From Umezawaea tangerina (lineage in GTDB: Bacteria; Actinomycetota; Actinomycetes; Mycobacteriales; Pseudonocardiaceae): DNA of 64,000 bases. The notes below the pieces were generated by a model. It ran no database searches and was not told where the DNA came from. It saw only the letters and a program-made list of their open reading frames with translations. Shown here piece by piece: positions 28,644 through 36,541 of the stretch. Location of the stretch: assembly GCF_003002815.1 (NCBI RefSeq), contig NZ_PVTF01000003.1, forward strand, positions 434,001-498,000. Direction: 5' to 3'. Within the stretch, counting starts at the first letter, position 1. Every line of letters begins with the position of its first letter. The position numbers and the translations under genes are program-made.

Positions 28644-29725
28644 TGGGCAAGCTGCGCGGCAACCTGCTCCCGCCCGCCCTGGCGATCCTGTTCTCCGCAC
28701 TGCTCTGCGGCATCGCGCTGGTCGTCTCCGGGGCGAACCCCCTGAGGGCGTTCGGCGCGATGGTGTCGCAGGTCGGCGAGGGCACGACCGCGGTGGACAT
28801 CGTCAACAGCACCGGCGTGTACTACATCGCCGCGCTCGCGGTGGCGATCGGGTTCCAGATGAACCTCTTCAACATCGGCGTCGAGGGCCAGTACCGGGTC
28901 GCGGCGGTCGTCGCCGCGGTGTTCGGCGGCTCGGTCGCCCTCCCGCCGGGCATCCACGCGCTGGCGATCATCCTGGTCGCCGCCGTCACGGGCGCGCTGT
29001 GGGCCGCGATCCCGGCGATCCTCAAGGTGACGCGGGGCGTCAACGAGGTCATCTCCACGATCATGATGAACGGCCTGGCGCTCGGCCTGGCCGCGTACCT
29101 GATCCGCGCCGACGTGTTCGGCGAGCTGCGGGGCAACAACATCCGCACCCCGGAGATCCCCTCGTCCGGCTGGGTCCCCGGCATCCCGCTCGGCTCGTCC
29201 GGCACGGTCTTCGGCCTGGTGTTCCTGGCCGCGGCGCTGGGCATCGGCTACTGGGTGATGATGAACCGCACCCGCTTCGGCTTCGAGCTGCGGGCCTCGG
29301 GCGAGTCGTCCACCGCGGCCGCGGCGGGCGGTGTGAGCGCCAAGAAGATGATCCTGGTCGCGATGCTGCTCTCCGGCGCGATCGCGGGCCTGGTCTCCAT
29401 GCCGGAGATCCTCGGCCGCGACCACACCTACAACCTGAACTTCCCGGCGGGCATCGGGTTCTCCGGCATCGCCGTCGCGCTGCTCGGCCGCAACCACCCC
29501 GGTGGCATCGCGCTGGGCGCGCTGCTGTGGGCGTTCCTGGACAAGTCGGGGCTCGCGTTGGACAACGTGGGCGTGTCGAGGGAGATCGTGACGATCATGC
29601 AGGGTGCGATCGTGCTGTCCGTCGTGGTCGCCTACGAGGTCGTCCGCCGCTACGAGCTGGCCGCCGAACAACGGCGGGTCGGCCGACAGCTCGGCACCGT
29701 CGAGCCCGTGGGAGGTGCCGCGTGA
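28643..29725 (+). CDS. Nucleoside ABC importer permease 1
   Basis: The 360-residue polytopic protein of the BPD_transp_2 family has about nine hydrophobic helices and the conserved MNLFNIGVEGQYRVAAV loop typical of BMP-linked permeases. ATG 28643 overlaps the ATPase stop (TGATG). The C-terminal tail is charged and cytosolic. With permease 2 it should form the heterodimeric channel. Confidence 0.92.
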   Translation: MGKLRGNLLPPALAILFSALLCGIALVVSGANPLRAFGAMVSQVGEGTTAVDIVNSTGVYYIAALAVAIGFQMNLFNIGVEGQYRVAAVVAAVFGGSVALPPGIHALAIILVAAVTGALWAAIPAILKVTRGVNEVISTIMMNGLALGLAAYLIRADVFGELRGNNIRTPEIPSSGWVPGIPLGSSGTVFGLVFLAAALGIGYWVMMNRTRFGFELRASGESSTAAAAGGVSAKKMILVAMLLSGAIAGLVSMPEILGRDHTYNLNFPAGIGFSGIAVALLGRNHPGGIALGALLWAFLDKSGLALDNVGVSREIVTIMQGAIVLSVVVAYEVVRRYELAAEQRRVGRQLGTVEPVGGAA

Positions 29726-30975
29726 CCGCGTTGGCCGAAGCTCCGCTGACGGTCGTCCCGCCGCAGCGCAAGCGCAAGATCCCCGGTTGGGCGCTCGGCA
29801 TGATCGGCGTCGCGGGCGCCATCGCGCTGCTGTCCACCACGTCGTACCTGACCGGTGTGCCGCAGCTGACGTCCACCGGCACCATCCAGACCGCCGTCCG
29901 GCTCGCGCTGCCGATCCTGCTCGCGGGTCTCGGCGGCCTGTGGGCGGAACGCGCGGGCGTGGTCAACATCGGCCTCGAAGGCATGATGATCATGGGCACG
30001 TGGGGTGCGGCCTGGGCCGGCTACCAGTGGGGCCCGTGGGCCGCGCTGATCGCCGCCGCCGTGTTCGGCGCGCTCGGCGGCCTGCTGCACGCGATCGCGA
30101 CGGTCACGTTCGGCGTCAACCACATCGTCTCCGGTGTGGCGATCAACCTGCTGGGCGCCGGTCTCACCAAGTACCTGTCGACGCTGCTGTTCTTCCCGAT
30201 CTCGCACAACCCGCGCGAGTCCCCGGCGGTGCCGAAGTTCGACACCTACTCGGCGGGCGGGCTCTCCGACTGGCTCGGGTCGCTGGAGGCCGACCAGCGG
30301 GTGGGCATCTCCGACGTCGCGGGCATCCTGCGCGGCCTGGTCACCGGTGTGTCGCCGCTGACGATGCTGGCCGTGGTGTTCGTGGTCGGCAGCTACCTCG
30401 TGCTGTGGCGCACCAGGTTCGGCCTGCGGCTGCGCTCGTGCGGCGAGAACCCGACGGCCGCGGAGTCGCTCGGCGTCAACGTGTACCTCTACAAGTACGC
30501 CGCCGTCGTGATGTCCGGCGCGCTCGCGGGCGTGGGTGGCGCGGCGCTCGTGCTCAACCCCGGCAACCCCGGCTACCTGGAGGGCCAGACCAACGGCCGC
30601 GGCTTCATCGGCCTCGCGGCCATGATCTTCGGCAACTGGCGTCCCGGCGGCCTGCTCGGCGGCGCGGCGCTGTTCGGCTACGCCGACGGCCTGCAGCTGC
30701 GCAGCGGCGGCAAGACGTTCCTCGCCCTGATCTACGGCGCGGTGCTGCTGCTCGCGGTCCTCGTGGTCTGGCAGCTGGTCCGCCGCCGCTGGTTCGCCGC
30801 GGCCACCGGCATCGTCGCCGCGGGCCTGCTCTACGGCGTCTACTACTCCGTCGACGAGGTGCCGAGCGAGCTCACCGCGTACGCCCCGCACCTGGTGACG
30901 CTCGTCGTGCTGGCCGTCGCGTCGCAACGGCTGCGGATGCCCGCGGCCGACGGTGTGGTGTACCGCCGTGGTTGA
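29722..30975 (+). CDS. Nucleoside ABC importer permease 2
   Basis: The 417-residue second permease shares the ERAGVVNIGLEGMMIMG motif with the first and has a longer loop around residues 150-200 (LFFPISHNPRESPAVPKFD). Two additional C-terminal hydrophobic helices are typical of the actinobacterial version. GTG 29722 overlaps the previous stop (GTGA). Its own stop overlaps the start of cdd, so uptake and pyrimidine salvage are translationally coupled. Confidence 0.92.
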   Translation: MTALAEAPLTVVPPQRKRKIPGWALGMIGVAGAIALLSTTSYLTGVPQLTSTGTIQTAVRLALPILLAGLGGLWAERAGVVNIGLEGMMIMGTWGAAWAGYQWGPWAALIAAAVFGALGGLLHAIATVTFGVNHIVSGVAINLLGAGLTKYLSTLLFFPISHNPRESPAVPKFDTYSAGGLSDWLGSLEADQRVGISDVAGILRGLVTGVSPLTMLAVVFVVGSYLVLWRTRFGLRLRSCGENPTAAESLGVNVYLYKYAAVVMSGALAGVGGAALVLNPGNPGYLEGQTNGRGFIGLAAMIFGNWRPGGLLGGAALFGYADGLQLRSGGKTFLALIYGAVLLLAVLVVWQLVRRRWFAAATGIVAAGLLYGVYYSVDEVPSELTAYAPHLVTLVVLAVASQRLRMPAADGVVYRRG

Positions 30976-31357
30976 GGTGGACTGGGCCGCCCTGCGCGAC
31001 CGTGCCGTCGAGGCCGCGCGGAACGCCTACTGCCCCTACTCGGGTCTGCAGGTCGGCTCGGCCGCGTTGTGCGACGACGGCCGGATCGTGGTGGGCTGCA
31101 ACGTGGAGAACGCCGCCTACGGCGTCGCTCTCTGCGCGGAGTGCACGATGGCCGGTCAGCTCCGGCTGACCGGCGGCGGCAGGTTCGTCGCCGTCGCGTG
31201 CCGCAGCGGGACGGGTGACCTGCTGATGCCGTGCGGTCGGTGCCGCCAGGTGCTCTACGAGCTCGGCGGCGCGGACTGCCTCGTGGACACCCCGCGGGGC
31301 GTGCTGCCGATGAGCGACGTGCTGCCCGACGCGTTCGGACCGGAGGACCTGCCGTGA
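30968..31357 (+). CDS. cdd: Cytidine deaminase
   Basis: The enzyme deaminates cytidine and deoxycytidine to uridine and deoxyuridine in the cytosol. The 129 residues carry the zinc site of the small tetrameric class: C-A-E in ALCAECTMAGQ (catalytic Glu) and PCGRC. PYSGLQVGSAAL and NVENAAYG form the substrate pocket. GTG 30968 lies within the end of the permease gene, and the stop overlaps the start of deoA (GTGA). Confidence 0.95.
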   Translation: MVEVDWAALRDRAVEAARNAYCPYSGLQVGSAALCDDGRIVVGCNVENAAYGVALCAECTMAGQLRLTGGGRFVAVACRSGTGDLLMPCGRCRQVLYELGGADCLVDTPRGVLPMSDVLPDAFGPEDLP

Positions 31358-32628
31358 CCATGAGCGCCGTGGACGTCATCAGGGCCAAGCGCGACGGCCA
31401 CCGGCTCACCGACGAGCAGATCGACTGGGTCGTCGACGCCTACACCCGCGGGGCGGTCGCCGACGAGCAGATGTCCGCGCTCGCCATGGCGATCTTCCTC
31501 AACGGCATGGAGTCGGCCGAGACCGCCCGCTGGACCCGCGCGATGGTGCTGTCCGGCGACCGGCTCTCGCTCGACGTGGACCGGCCGACCGTGGACAAGC
31601 ACTCGACCGGCGGCGTGGGCGACAAGATCACCCTGCCGCTGGCCCCGCTGGTGGCGGCCTGCGGGGCCGCCGTCCCGCAGCTGTCCGGCCGCGGGCTCGG
31701 CCACACCGGCGGCACGCTGGACAAGCTGGAGTCCATCCCCGGCTGGCGGGCCCGGCTGTCGCTGGACGAGATCATGGCCCAGCTGTCGTCGGTCGGGGCC
31801 GTGGTGTGCGCCGCGACCGAGGGCCTGGCCCCCGCCGACCGCAAGCTGTACGCGCTGCGCGACGTCACCTCCACGGTCGAGGCCGTGCCGCTGATCGCCA
31901 GCTCGATCATGAGCAAGAAGATCGCCGAGGGTGCCGAGGCGCTCGTCCTGGACGTGAAGGTCGGCTCCGGCGCGTTCATGAAGACGCTGCCGCAGGCCCG
32001 CGAGCTGGCCGCGGCACTGGTTTCCATCGGTGTCGACCACGGGTTGCGGATCAGTGCCATGCTGACCGACATGTCCGTTCCGCTCGGGGTGGCCGTCGGC
32101 AACGCCGTCGAGGTCGCCGAGTCCGTCGACGTGCTGCGCGGGGGAGGCCCGGCCGACGTGGTCGAGCTGACCGTGGCGCTGGCCCGCGAGATGCTGTCCC
32201 TGGCCGGGATCGACACCGACCCGGCCGAGGTGCTGGCCTCCGGCAAGGCCTACGAGACGTGGGAGCGGATGATCCGCGCCCAGGGCGGCGACCCCGACGC
32301 GCCGCTGCCCGTCGGCGGGCACAAGCACGTGGTCACCGCGCCCGAGGACGGGGTGCTGGCGACGCTGGACGCCTACGCCGTCGGCGTCGCGGCGTGGCGG
32401 CTGGGTGCCGGTAGGGCCCGCAAGGAGGACCCGGTGCAGGCGGGCGCGGGCGTCCTCTGCCTGGCCAAGCCCGGCGACCGCGTGGAGGCCGGGCAGCCGC
32501 TGCTGGAGCTGCGCACCGACACCCCGGACGCCGTCCCGTACGCCCTGGAGGCGTTGGCGGGCGGGTACACCGTCGCCGACTCCGCCGTGACCCCTGGACC
32601 CCTGGTGATCGACACCATCCGAGGCTGA
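31354..32628 (+). CDS. deoA: Thymidine phosphorylase
   Basis: The enzyme splits thymidine and deoxyuridine with phosphate into base and 2-deoxyribose 1-phosphate. The 424-residue class II glycosyltransferase shows VDKHSTGGVGDK (phosphate binding), GRGLGHTGGTLDKLES (family signature) and IMSKKIAEGAEALVLDVKVG. The start is GTG 31354 overlapping cdd, with ATG 31360 as an alternative. It completes the importer-cdd-deoA operon, matching the M. tuberculosis cdd-deoA pair (Rv3315c-Rv3314c). Confidence 0.95.
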   Translation: MTMSAVDVIRAKRDGHRLTDEQIDWVVDAYTRGAVADEQMSALAMAIFLNGMESAETARWTRAMVLSGDRLSLDVDRPTVDKHSTGGVGDKITLPLAPLVAACGAAVPQLSGRGLGHTGGTLDKLESIPGWRARLSLDEIMAQLSSVGAVVCAATEGLAPADRKLYALRDVTSTVEAVPLIASSIMSKKIAEGAEALVLDVKVGSGAFMKTLPQARELAAALVSIGVDHGLRISAMLTDMSVPLGVAVGNAVEVAESVDVLRGGGPADVVELTVALAREMLSLAGIDTDPAEVLASGKAYETWERMIRAQGGDPDAPLPVGGHKHVVTAPEDGVLATLDAYAVGVAAWRLGAGRARKEDPVQAGAGVLCLAKPGDRVEAGQPLLELRTDTPDAVPYALEALAGGYTVADSAVTPGPLVIDTIRG

Positions 32629-32630
32629 AC

Positions 32631-34409
32631 GTGGTCCCCATGAGCACCGAACTGCGCCGTGCCCGCACGGCGTTCCTGAGCGGCTGCGTCGTCCTCGTCC
32701 TGGGTGCCGCGGTCGCGGTGTTCGCGGCGGTCGACAAGGCCGTCGCGCTCCCCGTCGGCGCGGTCCCGGTCGCCCTGCTGTTCATGGTGGTCGGGGTGCT
32801 GGCCGCCGTGTACGGCAAGCGCGCGGAGTGGGCGGAGAAGAAGGCGAAGGCGGAGCGCGAGTGGCGCACCGCCATCGGACCCCTGCTGCGCCAGTGGCCG
32901 CTGCCCGCGGTGCGGCTGACGTCCGATGTGGACTTCGGCGCGACCAGGACCCGGCACACCGAGGGCGCCAACCCGTACGTGCCCCGCGCCGCGGACCGGC
33001 CGCTGCGGTACGCGTTGGGGGCGCGGCGGTTCGTGCTGCTGCGCGGGGAGTCCAAGGCGGGCAAGTCGCGGACGCTGGCCGAGGCGGTGCGGCACGCGCA
33101 CCCCGAGGCCGAGATGGTGCTGCCGCGCGACGCGAAGGCGGTCGCCGAGCTGTCCCGGCTGGAGCCCGCGTTGCCGTTGGGGGACAACGCCGTCGTGCTG
33201 CTGGACGACCTGTCGTCGGCGGACCTGGAGCAGCTGACGTCGGCCGTGCTGGACTTCTGGGCCGAACGGGCCGTCCTGGTGGGCACCATCACCACGGCCC
33301 GGTTCGAGTCGGTGCTGCGGACGGGTGCCGAGGTCGGGGTGGCCGCACGGGCCGCGCTGGCACGGGCGACCGTGGTGGACCTGCCGTTCGAGCTGTCCGA
33401 AGCGGAGCTCGCGGCCGCGCACGAGGACTACCCCGACGAGATCGGGCTGACGGACCGCTCCAGCATCGGCGAGGTGCTGGTGGGCGGTGAGGAGCTGGTC
33501 CGCAAGCTGCGCGCCGGACGCCGCGACAGCCCGGCCGGGCAAGCCGTCGCCCGTGCCGCTGTGGACGTGCGGCGGGCCGGGCTGCGACGGCCGGTGACCC
33601 CCGCCGAGCTGACCCACCTGTTCCCCAAGTACCTGGAGAGGATCACGGTCGGCGTCGACCCGTCACCGGACCTGTTCGCGGCCGGGATGCTCTGGGCCAG
33701 CGCCCCGGTGGCCTCGCAGGTGGCGCTGGTGCGGCGGGTCGGAGCCGGGGTGGAGGCGCTCGACTACGTCGTCGAGGCCGAAGCCGACGCCGAGATGCCC
33801 GACTTCCTCGTACCCGACCTCCTGGCGATCACCGGGCCCGCCGACGCGTACGGGATCGCCGACGCGGCCTACGCGGCGGGCAAGGTCGACCTGGCGCGGC
33901 AGGGGTTCCGCCGGGCCATGGAGGACCCGGAGTCGTTGGCGGCCGCCGCGTTCTCGCTCGGAGTGGTGCTGGCGGGGTCGGACGACGGAGCCGGGGCGGA
34001 ACGGGCCTACGGGCAAGCCGTGGAAGCCGGGCACTCGACGTACGCGTACATGGCCCAGGTGAACCTGGGGTTCCTGCTGCTCAACCGCGGGGAGGTCGAA
34101 GAGGCGCGGACCGCCTTCCAGGCCGCCGCGGACTCGCGCCCGCTGGAGAGGGGGCCGCGGGCGAGAGTGGGGCTGGGAGAAGTGCTGATGGTGGGGGAGG
34201 AGTACGGGGAGGCGGAGAAGCTGTTCCGGCAGGTGCTGGGGACGGAGGATCCGTTCAACCGGGCTATGGCGTTGCACGGGTTGGGGAGGGCTTTGGCGGC
34301 GCAGGGGGATGTGGAGGGGGCTCGGGAGGTTTATCGGCGGGCTGTGGATTGTGGGCATCCGGAGATCGCTGCTTGGGCTCGGGGGGCTTTGGGGGAGGGT
34401 GGGGTGTGA
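32631..34409 (+). CDS. Membrane-anchored P-loop ATPase with C-terminal TPR repeats
   Basis: The 592-residue protein has two N-terminal membrane helices (FLSGCVVLVLGAAVAVFAAV and VALLFMVVGVLAAVYG). A P-loop domain follows (LLRGESKAGKSRT at about 138-150, Walker B AVVLLDDL at about 187-194), then an all-helical region, then four or five TPR/Sel1-like repeats from about 420 (AAAFSLGVVLAGSDDGAG). The plan resembles STAND-type signalling ATPases: sensor repeats at one end, an NTPase switch and, here, a membrane anchor instead of a nuclease effector. It starts 2 bp after deoA, so it belongs to the salvage operon. The last 150 bp are strongly G+T-rich. Confidence 0.75.
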   Translation: MVPMSTELRRARTAFLSGCVVLVLGAAVAVFAAVDKAVALPVGAVPVALLFMVVGVLAAVYGKRAEWAEKKAKAEREWRTAIGPLLRQWPLPAVRLTSDVDFGATRTRHTEGANPYVPRAADRPLRYALGARRFVLLRGESKAGKSRTLAEAVRHAHPEAEMVLPRDAKAVAELSRLEPALPLGDNAVVLLDDLSSADLEQLTSAVLDFWAERAVLVGTITTARFESVLRTGAEVGVAARAALARATVVDLPFELSEAELAAAHEDYPDEIGLTDRSSIGEVLVGGEELVRKLRAGRRDSPAGQAVARAAVDVRRAGLRRPVTPAELTHLFPKYLERITVGVDPSPDLFAAGMLWASAPVASQVALVRRVGAGVEALDYVVEAEADAEMPDFLVPDLLAITGPADAYGIADAAYAAGKVDLARQGFRRAMEDPESLAAAAFSLGVVLAGSDDGAGAERAYGQAVEAGHSTYAYMAQVNLGFLLLNRGEVEEARTAFQAAADSRPLERGPRARVGLGEVLMVGEEYGEAEKLFRQVLGTEDPFNRAMALHGLGRALAAQGDVEGAREVYRRAVDCGHPEIAAWARGALGEGGV

Positions 34410-34556
34410 GGTTTGGGGCCTGCCCGTGGGTGGAGCCTGGTTCTTGTTTGGTTGGTGTCGCTCGCGGCGAGGTCTGGCCCTGTGTTTGTTCCTGGGTTCC
34501 TATCCCCGCTAAGCCTGGCCCTGGTTCCGTCGTCCCCACCCCTGGTGAAGCCCGGC
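34410..34556. other. G+T-rich spacer between P-loop/TPR gene and element B
   Basis: I see no gene in this stretch. It continues the G+T-rich bias of the gene end and contains Pro/Gly-type low-complexity frames only. Confidence 0.5.
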
Positions 34557-34578
34557 CCCCGGCGCGCGATTGTCTCAA

Positions 34579-34635
34579 TGCCTTGCCCATGTTTGTCAAG
34601 ACGATAAAGCCATCTTGACAAACATGGGCAAGGCA
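34579..34635 (+). repeat. Element B hairpin
   Basis: Perfect 23-bp arms: the outer part is TGCCTTGCCCATG and the inner part TTTGTCAAGA. They enclose the 11-nt loop CGATAAAGCCA. The inner part and the GATAnnGC loop match elements A and C; the outer part does not. Confidence 0.85.
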
Positions 34636-34670
34636 GGAGGGCGCTGTGTATCGGGGGCGGGAGGGGATCT

Positions 34671-34816
34671 GGCTTCGCCAGCATCAGGCTGCGCCTGACC
34701 AGGCATCGGGCTCCGCCCGACCGGGCATCAGGCTTCGCCTGACAGGGCATCCTCGCTGCGCGTCGGACAAGGCCCCAGGCGCTCCGCGCCGGATGCGCGC
34801 TGGCGGGCTTCGCCCA
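34671..34816 (+). repeat. Element B array of TNC-triloop mini-hairpins
   Basis: Seven units, mostly about 22 bp, contain stems CTGGC-TTC-GCCAG, TCAGGC-TGC-GCCTGA, TCGGGC-TCC-GCCCGA, TCAGGC-TTC-GCCTGA, CGC-TGC-GCG, GGCGC-TCC-GCGCC and GGGC-TTC-GCCC. Linkers are of the type GACCAGGCATC or GACAAGGCCCC. Stems change in a complementary way between units and every triloop is T-N-C. Confidence 0.85.
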
Positions 34817-34879
34817 ATGCGGGTTGGTTGGTCGGTTGGCTTGCTTGGGTGGGTACCTGTTCTTTGTTGTTGCTGATGG

Positions 34880-34915
34880 CGAAGGGCCCGTCTCCTTGGG
34901 GAGGCGGGCCCTTCG
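34880..34915. terminator. Terminator downstream of the coiled-coil gene
   Basis: Perfect 16-bp arms CGAAGGGCCCGTCTCC with a 4-nt TTGG loop lie 18 bp past the stop of the minus-strand gene at 34934. Confidence 0.75.
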
Positions 34916-34933
34916 TTGTGGTTGTGCTTGCGG

Positions 34934-36166
34934 TCAGGCGCCTTCGGCGGCCATCTCGTCGTCGTCCATGTGCTCCTTGCCCGGAGGCTTGGGGCCGTTC
35001 TTGCGGGTGCGGCGCTGCGGGCGGGGCAGGGCGGTGGGGGGTGGGGGTGGGGTGGGGCTGCCGCCGCCGAGGATGAGTTCGGCGAAGGTGGCCATGGCCT
35101 CGTCGAGCTGGCCGCCGATGCGGAGCTCGGACTCCTGGTTGCTCTTGCGGACCAAGGAGGTGAGGGACTCGACGTCGGGGCGGGCGGCGATGGTGTCGCC
35201 GACCTTGACCATGCCCTGCTCGACGACACCGGACAGCTCGCCGAGGCGGGCGGTGAAGTCGTCCTCGACGGCGTCGAGGCGGTTGGTCATGGTGTCGAGG
35301 CGGGAGGTGACCTGCTCGAGGCGCTGCGCGAGGGCCTCGAGGCGGTCGGTGGCGTCGACTTGGTCGCGGGTCTCCTCGAGAGCGGTGTGGAGCGCCTCGC
35401 GGGCCTCGTCGAGCTTGCCGTGGACCGTGTTGCGCGTGTCCGCGAGGGACGAGTGCAGCGAGTCCTTGGTCTCCGTGAGCGAGGCGTGCAGGCCGTCGCG
35501 GGTGGAGTTGAGGTTGTCGCGGGTCTCGTCCAGGCGGCCGTGGAGGGCGGACGCGGAGTCGGTGAGCGACTTCTGCAGGCCCTCGCGGGTGCCGTCGAGG
35601 TGCTCGTGCACGCCCTCGTCGACCTCGTCGAGACGGCCGCGCAGGGAAGCCTCAAGGGCTTCGATGCGCTCGCGCAGCGGGCCGGTCACGAGACCGGGCA
35701 GCTGCTCGGTCTTGCCGTCCTGCTTGTCGAGGTGGCCGTCGAGGTCGTCGATCCGCTTGTGGATGTGGGAGAGCTTGTCCTCAAGCCCGTCCATCCGGCC
35801 CGCGACGCCCTCGAAGCGGCCCGCGACACCGTCGAGACGGCCGTCGAGCTGCGCGAACGGCTTGGCGAGCTTGTCGACGAGACCGTCGACGGCCCGGCTG
35901 ATGCCCTGGACGGCGGTGTCCTGCGCCTCCAGCTTGGACAGCGCCTCGTCCAGCCGCTCGGCCAGCACGCTGACCTCGGTCCGGTCGGGCAGCTCGGACA
36001 GACGCTTGCGAACGGAACCCAGCGACTCGAGCGGAGACATCCGCGCGTGGATCTCGTCCAGAGCATCGAAGATCTGCTGCTGTTCGCTCTCACGGATCTC
36101 CGCGGCGCGCGTGAGCATGTTGCGCATCCGGTCGAAGGACATCGTGGAGCTGGTGTTCTCGGTCAC
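34934..36166 (-). CDS. Long coiled-coil protein with 11-residue repeats
   Basis: The 410-residue soluble protein is nearly all helix. Residues about 200-270 are built from consecutive 11-residue units such as LHASLTETKDS, LHSSLADTRNT, VHGKLDEAREA and LHTALEETRDQ (hendecads, as in apolipoprotein-like or LEA-like helices). The flanking parts show heptads. A Pro-rich, basic C-terminal tail ends in an acidic patch. There is no signal peptide or TM segment. A cytoskeletal, membrane-surface-binding or polar-growth scaffold role is possible, but I do not recognise the family. Confidence 0.75.
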   Translation of the reverse strand: MTENTSSTMSFDRMRNMLTRAAEIRESEQQQIFDALDEIHARMSPLESLGSVRKRLSELPDRTEVSVLAERLDEALSKLEAQDTAVQGISRAVDGLVDKLAKPFAQLDGRLDGVAGRFEGVAGRMDGLEDKLSHIHKRIDDLDGHLDKQDGKTEQLPGLVTGPLRERIEALEASLRGRLDEVDEGVHEHLDGTREGLQKSLTDSASALHGRLDETRDNLNSTRDGLHASLTETKDSLHSSLADTRNTVHGKLDEAREALHTALEETRDQVDATDRLEALAQRLEQVTSRLDTMTNRLDAVEDDFTARLGELSGVVEQGMVKVGDTIAARPDVESLTSLVRKSNQESELRIGGQLDEAMATFAELILGGGSPTPPPPPTALPRPQRRTRKNGPKPPGKEHMDDDEMAAEGA

Positions 36167-36541
36167 GGCTGAATGCCTTCGTCCAGGGGAGGGGGAGACT
36201 TCCGGGAGCCTATCCAGGTTGGGGGTCGAGTTTGTACCACCCCCCGCCGCGGATCGCCCGGTTCCAGCGGGTGACTACTCCATTGGAGTTAACGCATCCG
36301 ACACTACTCGGGAGTAGTCAGCGGCGGCTAGACCACCCCTGCACGCGTTTCGCGCCCGTGTGAGTGACTAAAGCCCGATTCCCGATCGCGGACGGTAGCG
36401 CATCACGAGTGCGCAACGTCTTGGGGGCACACGACCGGGTTGAATCCCCGGAACTTGCTAACGCGAGATTCGATCATAACGGAGTCAAGATCGTTTGAAC
36501 GGCCGGTCGCACGGCGTGTCGCCAGGTATAACGTGTCCGCC
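36167..36541. other. Divergent intergenic region upstream of add
   Basis: These 375 bp hold no gene. An inverted repeat ACTACTC-GG-GAGTAGT (36303-36318), with a related GACTACTCC half-site 30 bp before it, is the best operator candidate. A TATAAC box at 36527-36532 lies 10 bp from the add start and would give a nearly leaderless transcript. Confidence 0.5.

Larger units (their letters stand above)
34557..34816 (+). repeat. Intergenic repeat element B (complete copy)
   Basis: The element begins with CCCCGGCGCGCGATTGT, then carries the hairpin at 34579-34635, then the conserved block GGAGGGCGCTGT plus TATCGGGGGCGGGAGGGGAT, then the mini-hairpin array. The same order and nearly the same sequence occur reversed at 57190-56896. 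It has no terminal inverted repeats, no open reading frame and no obvious target duplication. Confidence 0.85.

Noticed and set aside
34671-34816. Tandem repeats considered as a CRISPR array
   Set aside because: The units are contiguous and have no unique spacers, period is about 22 bp, and no cas gene is nearby.
34557-34816. Element B considered as an insertion sequence or MITE
   Set aside because: No transposase, no terminal inverted repeats and no target duplication are visible; a non-standard mobile origin is still possible.
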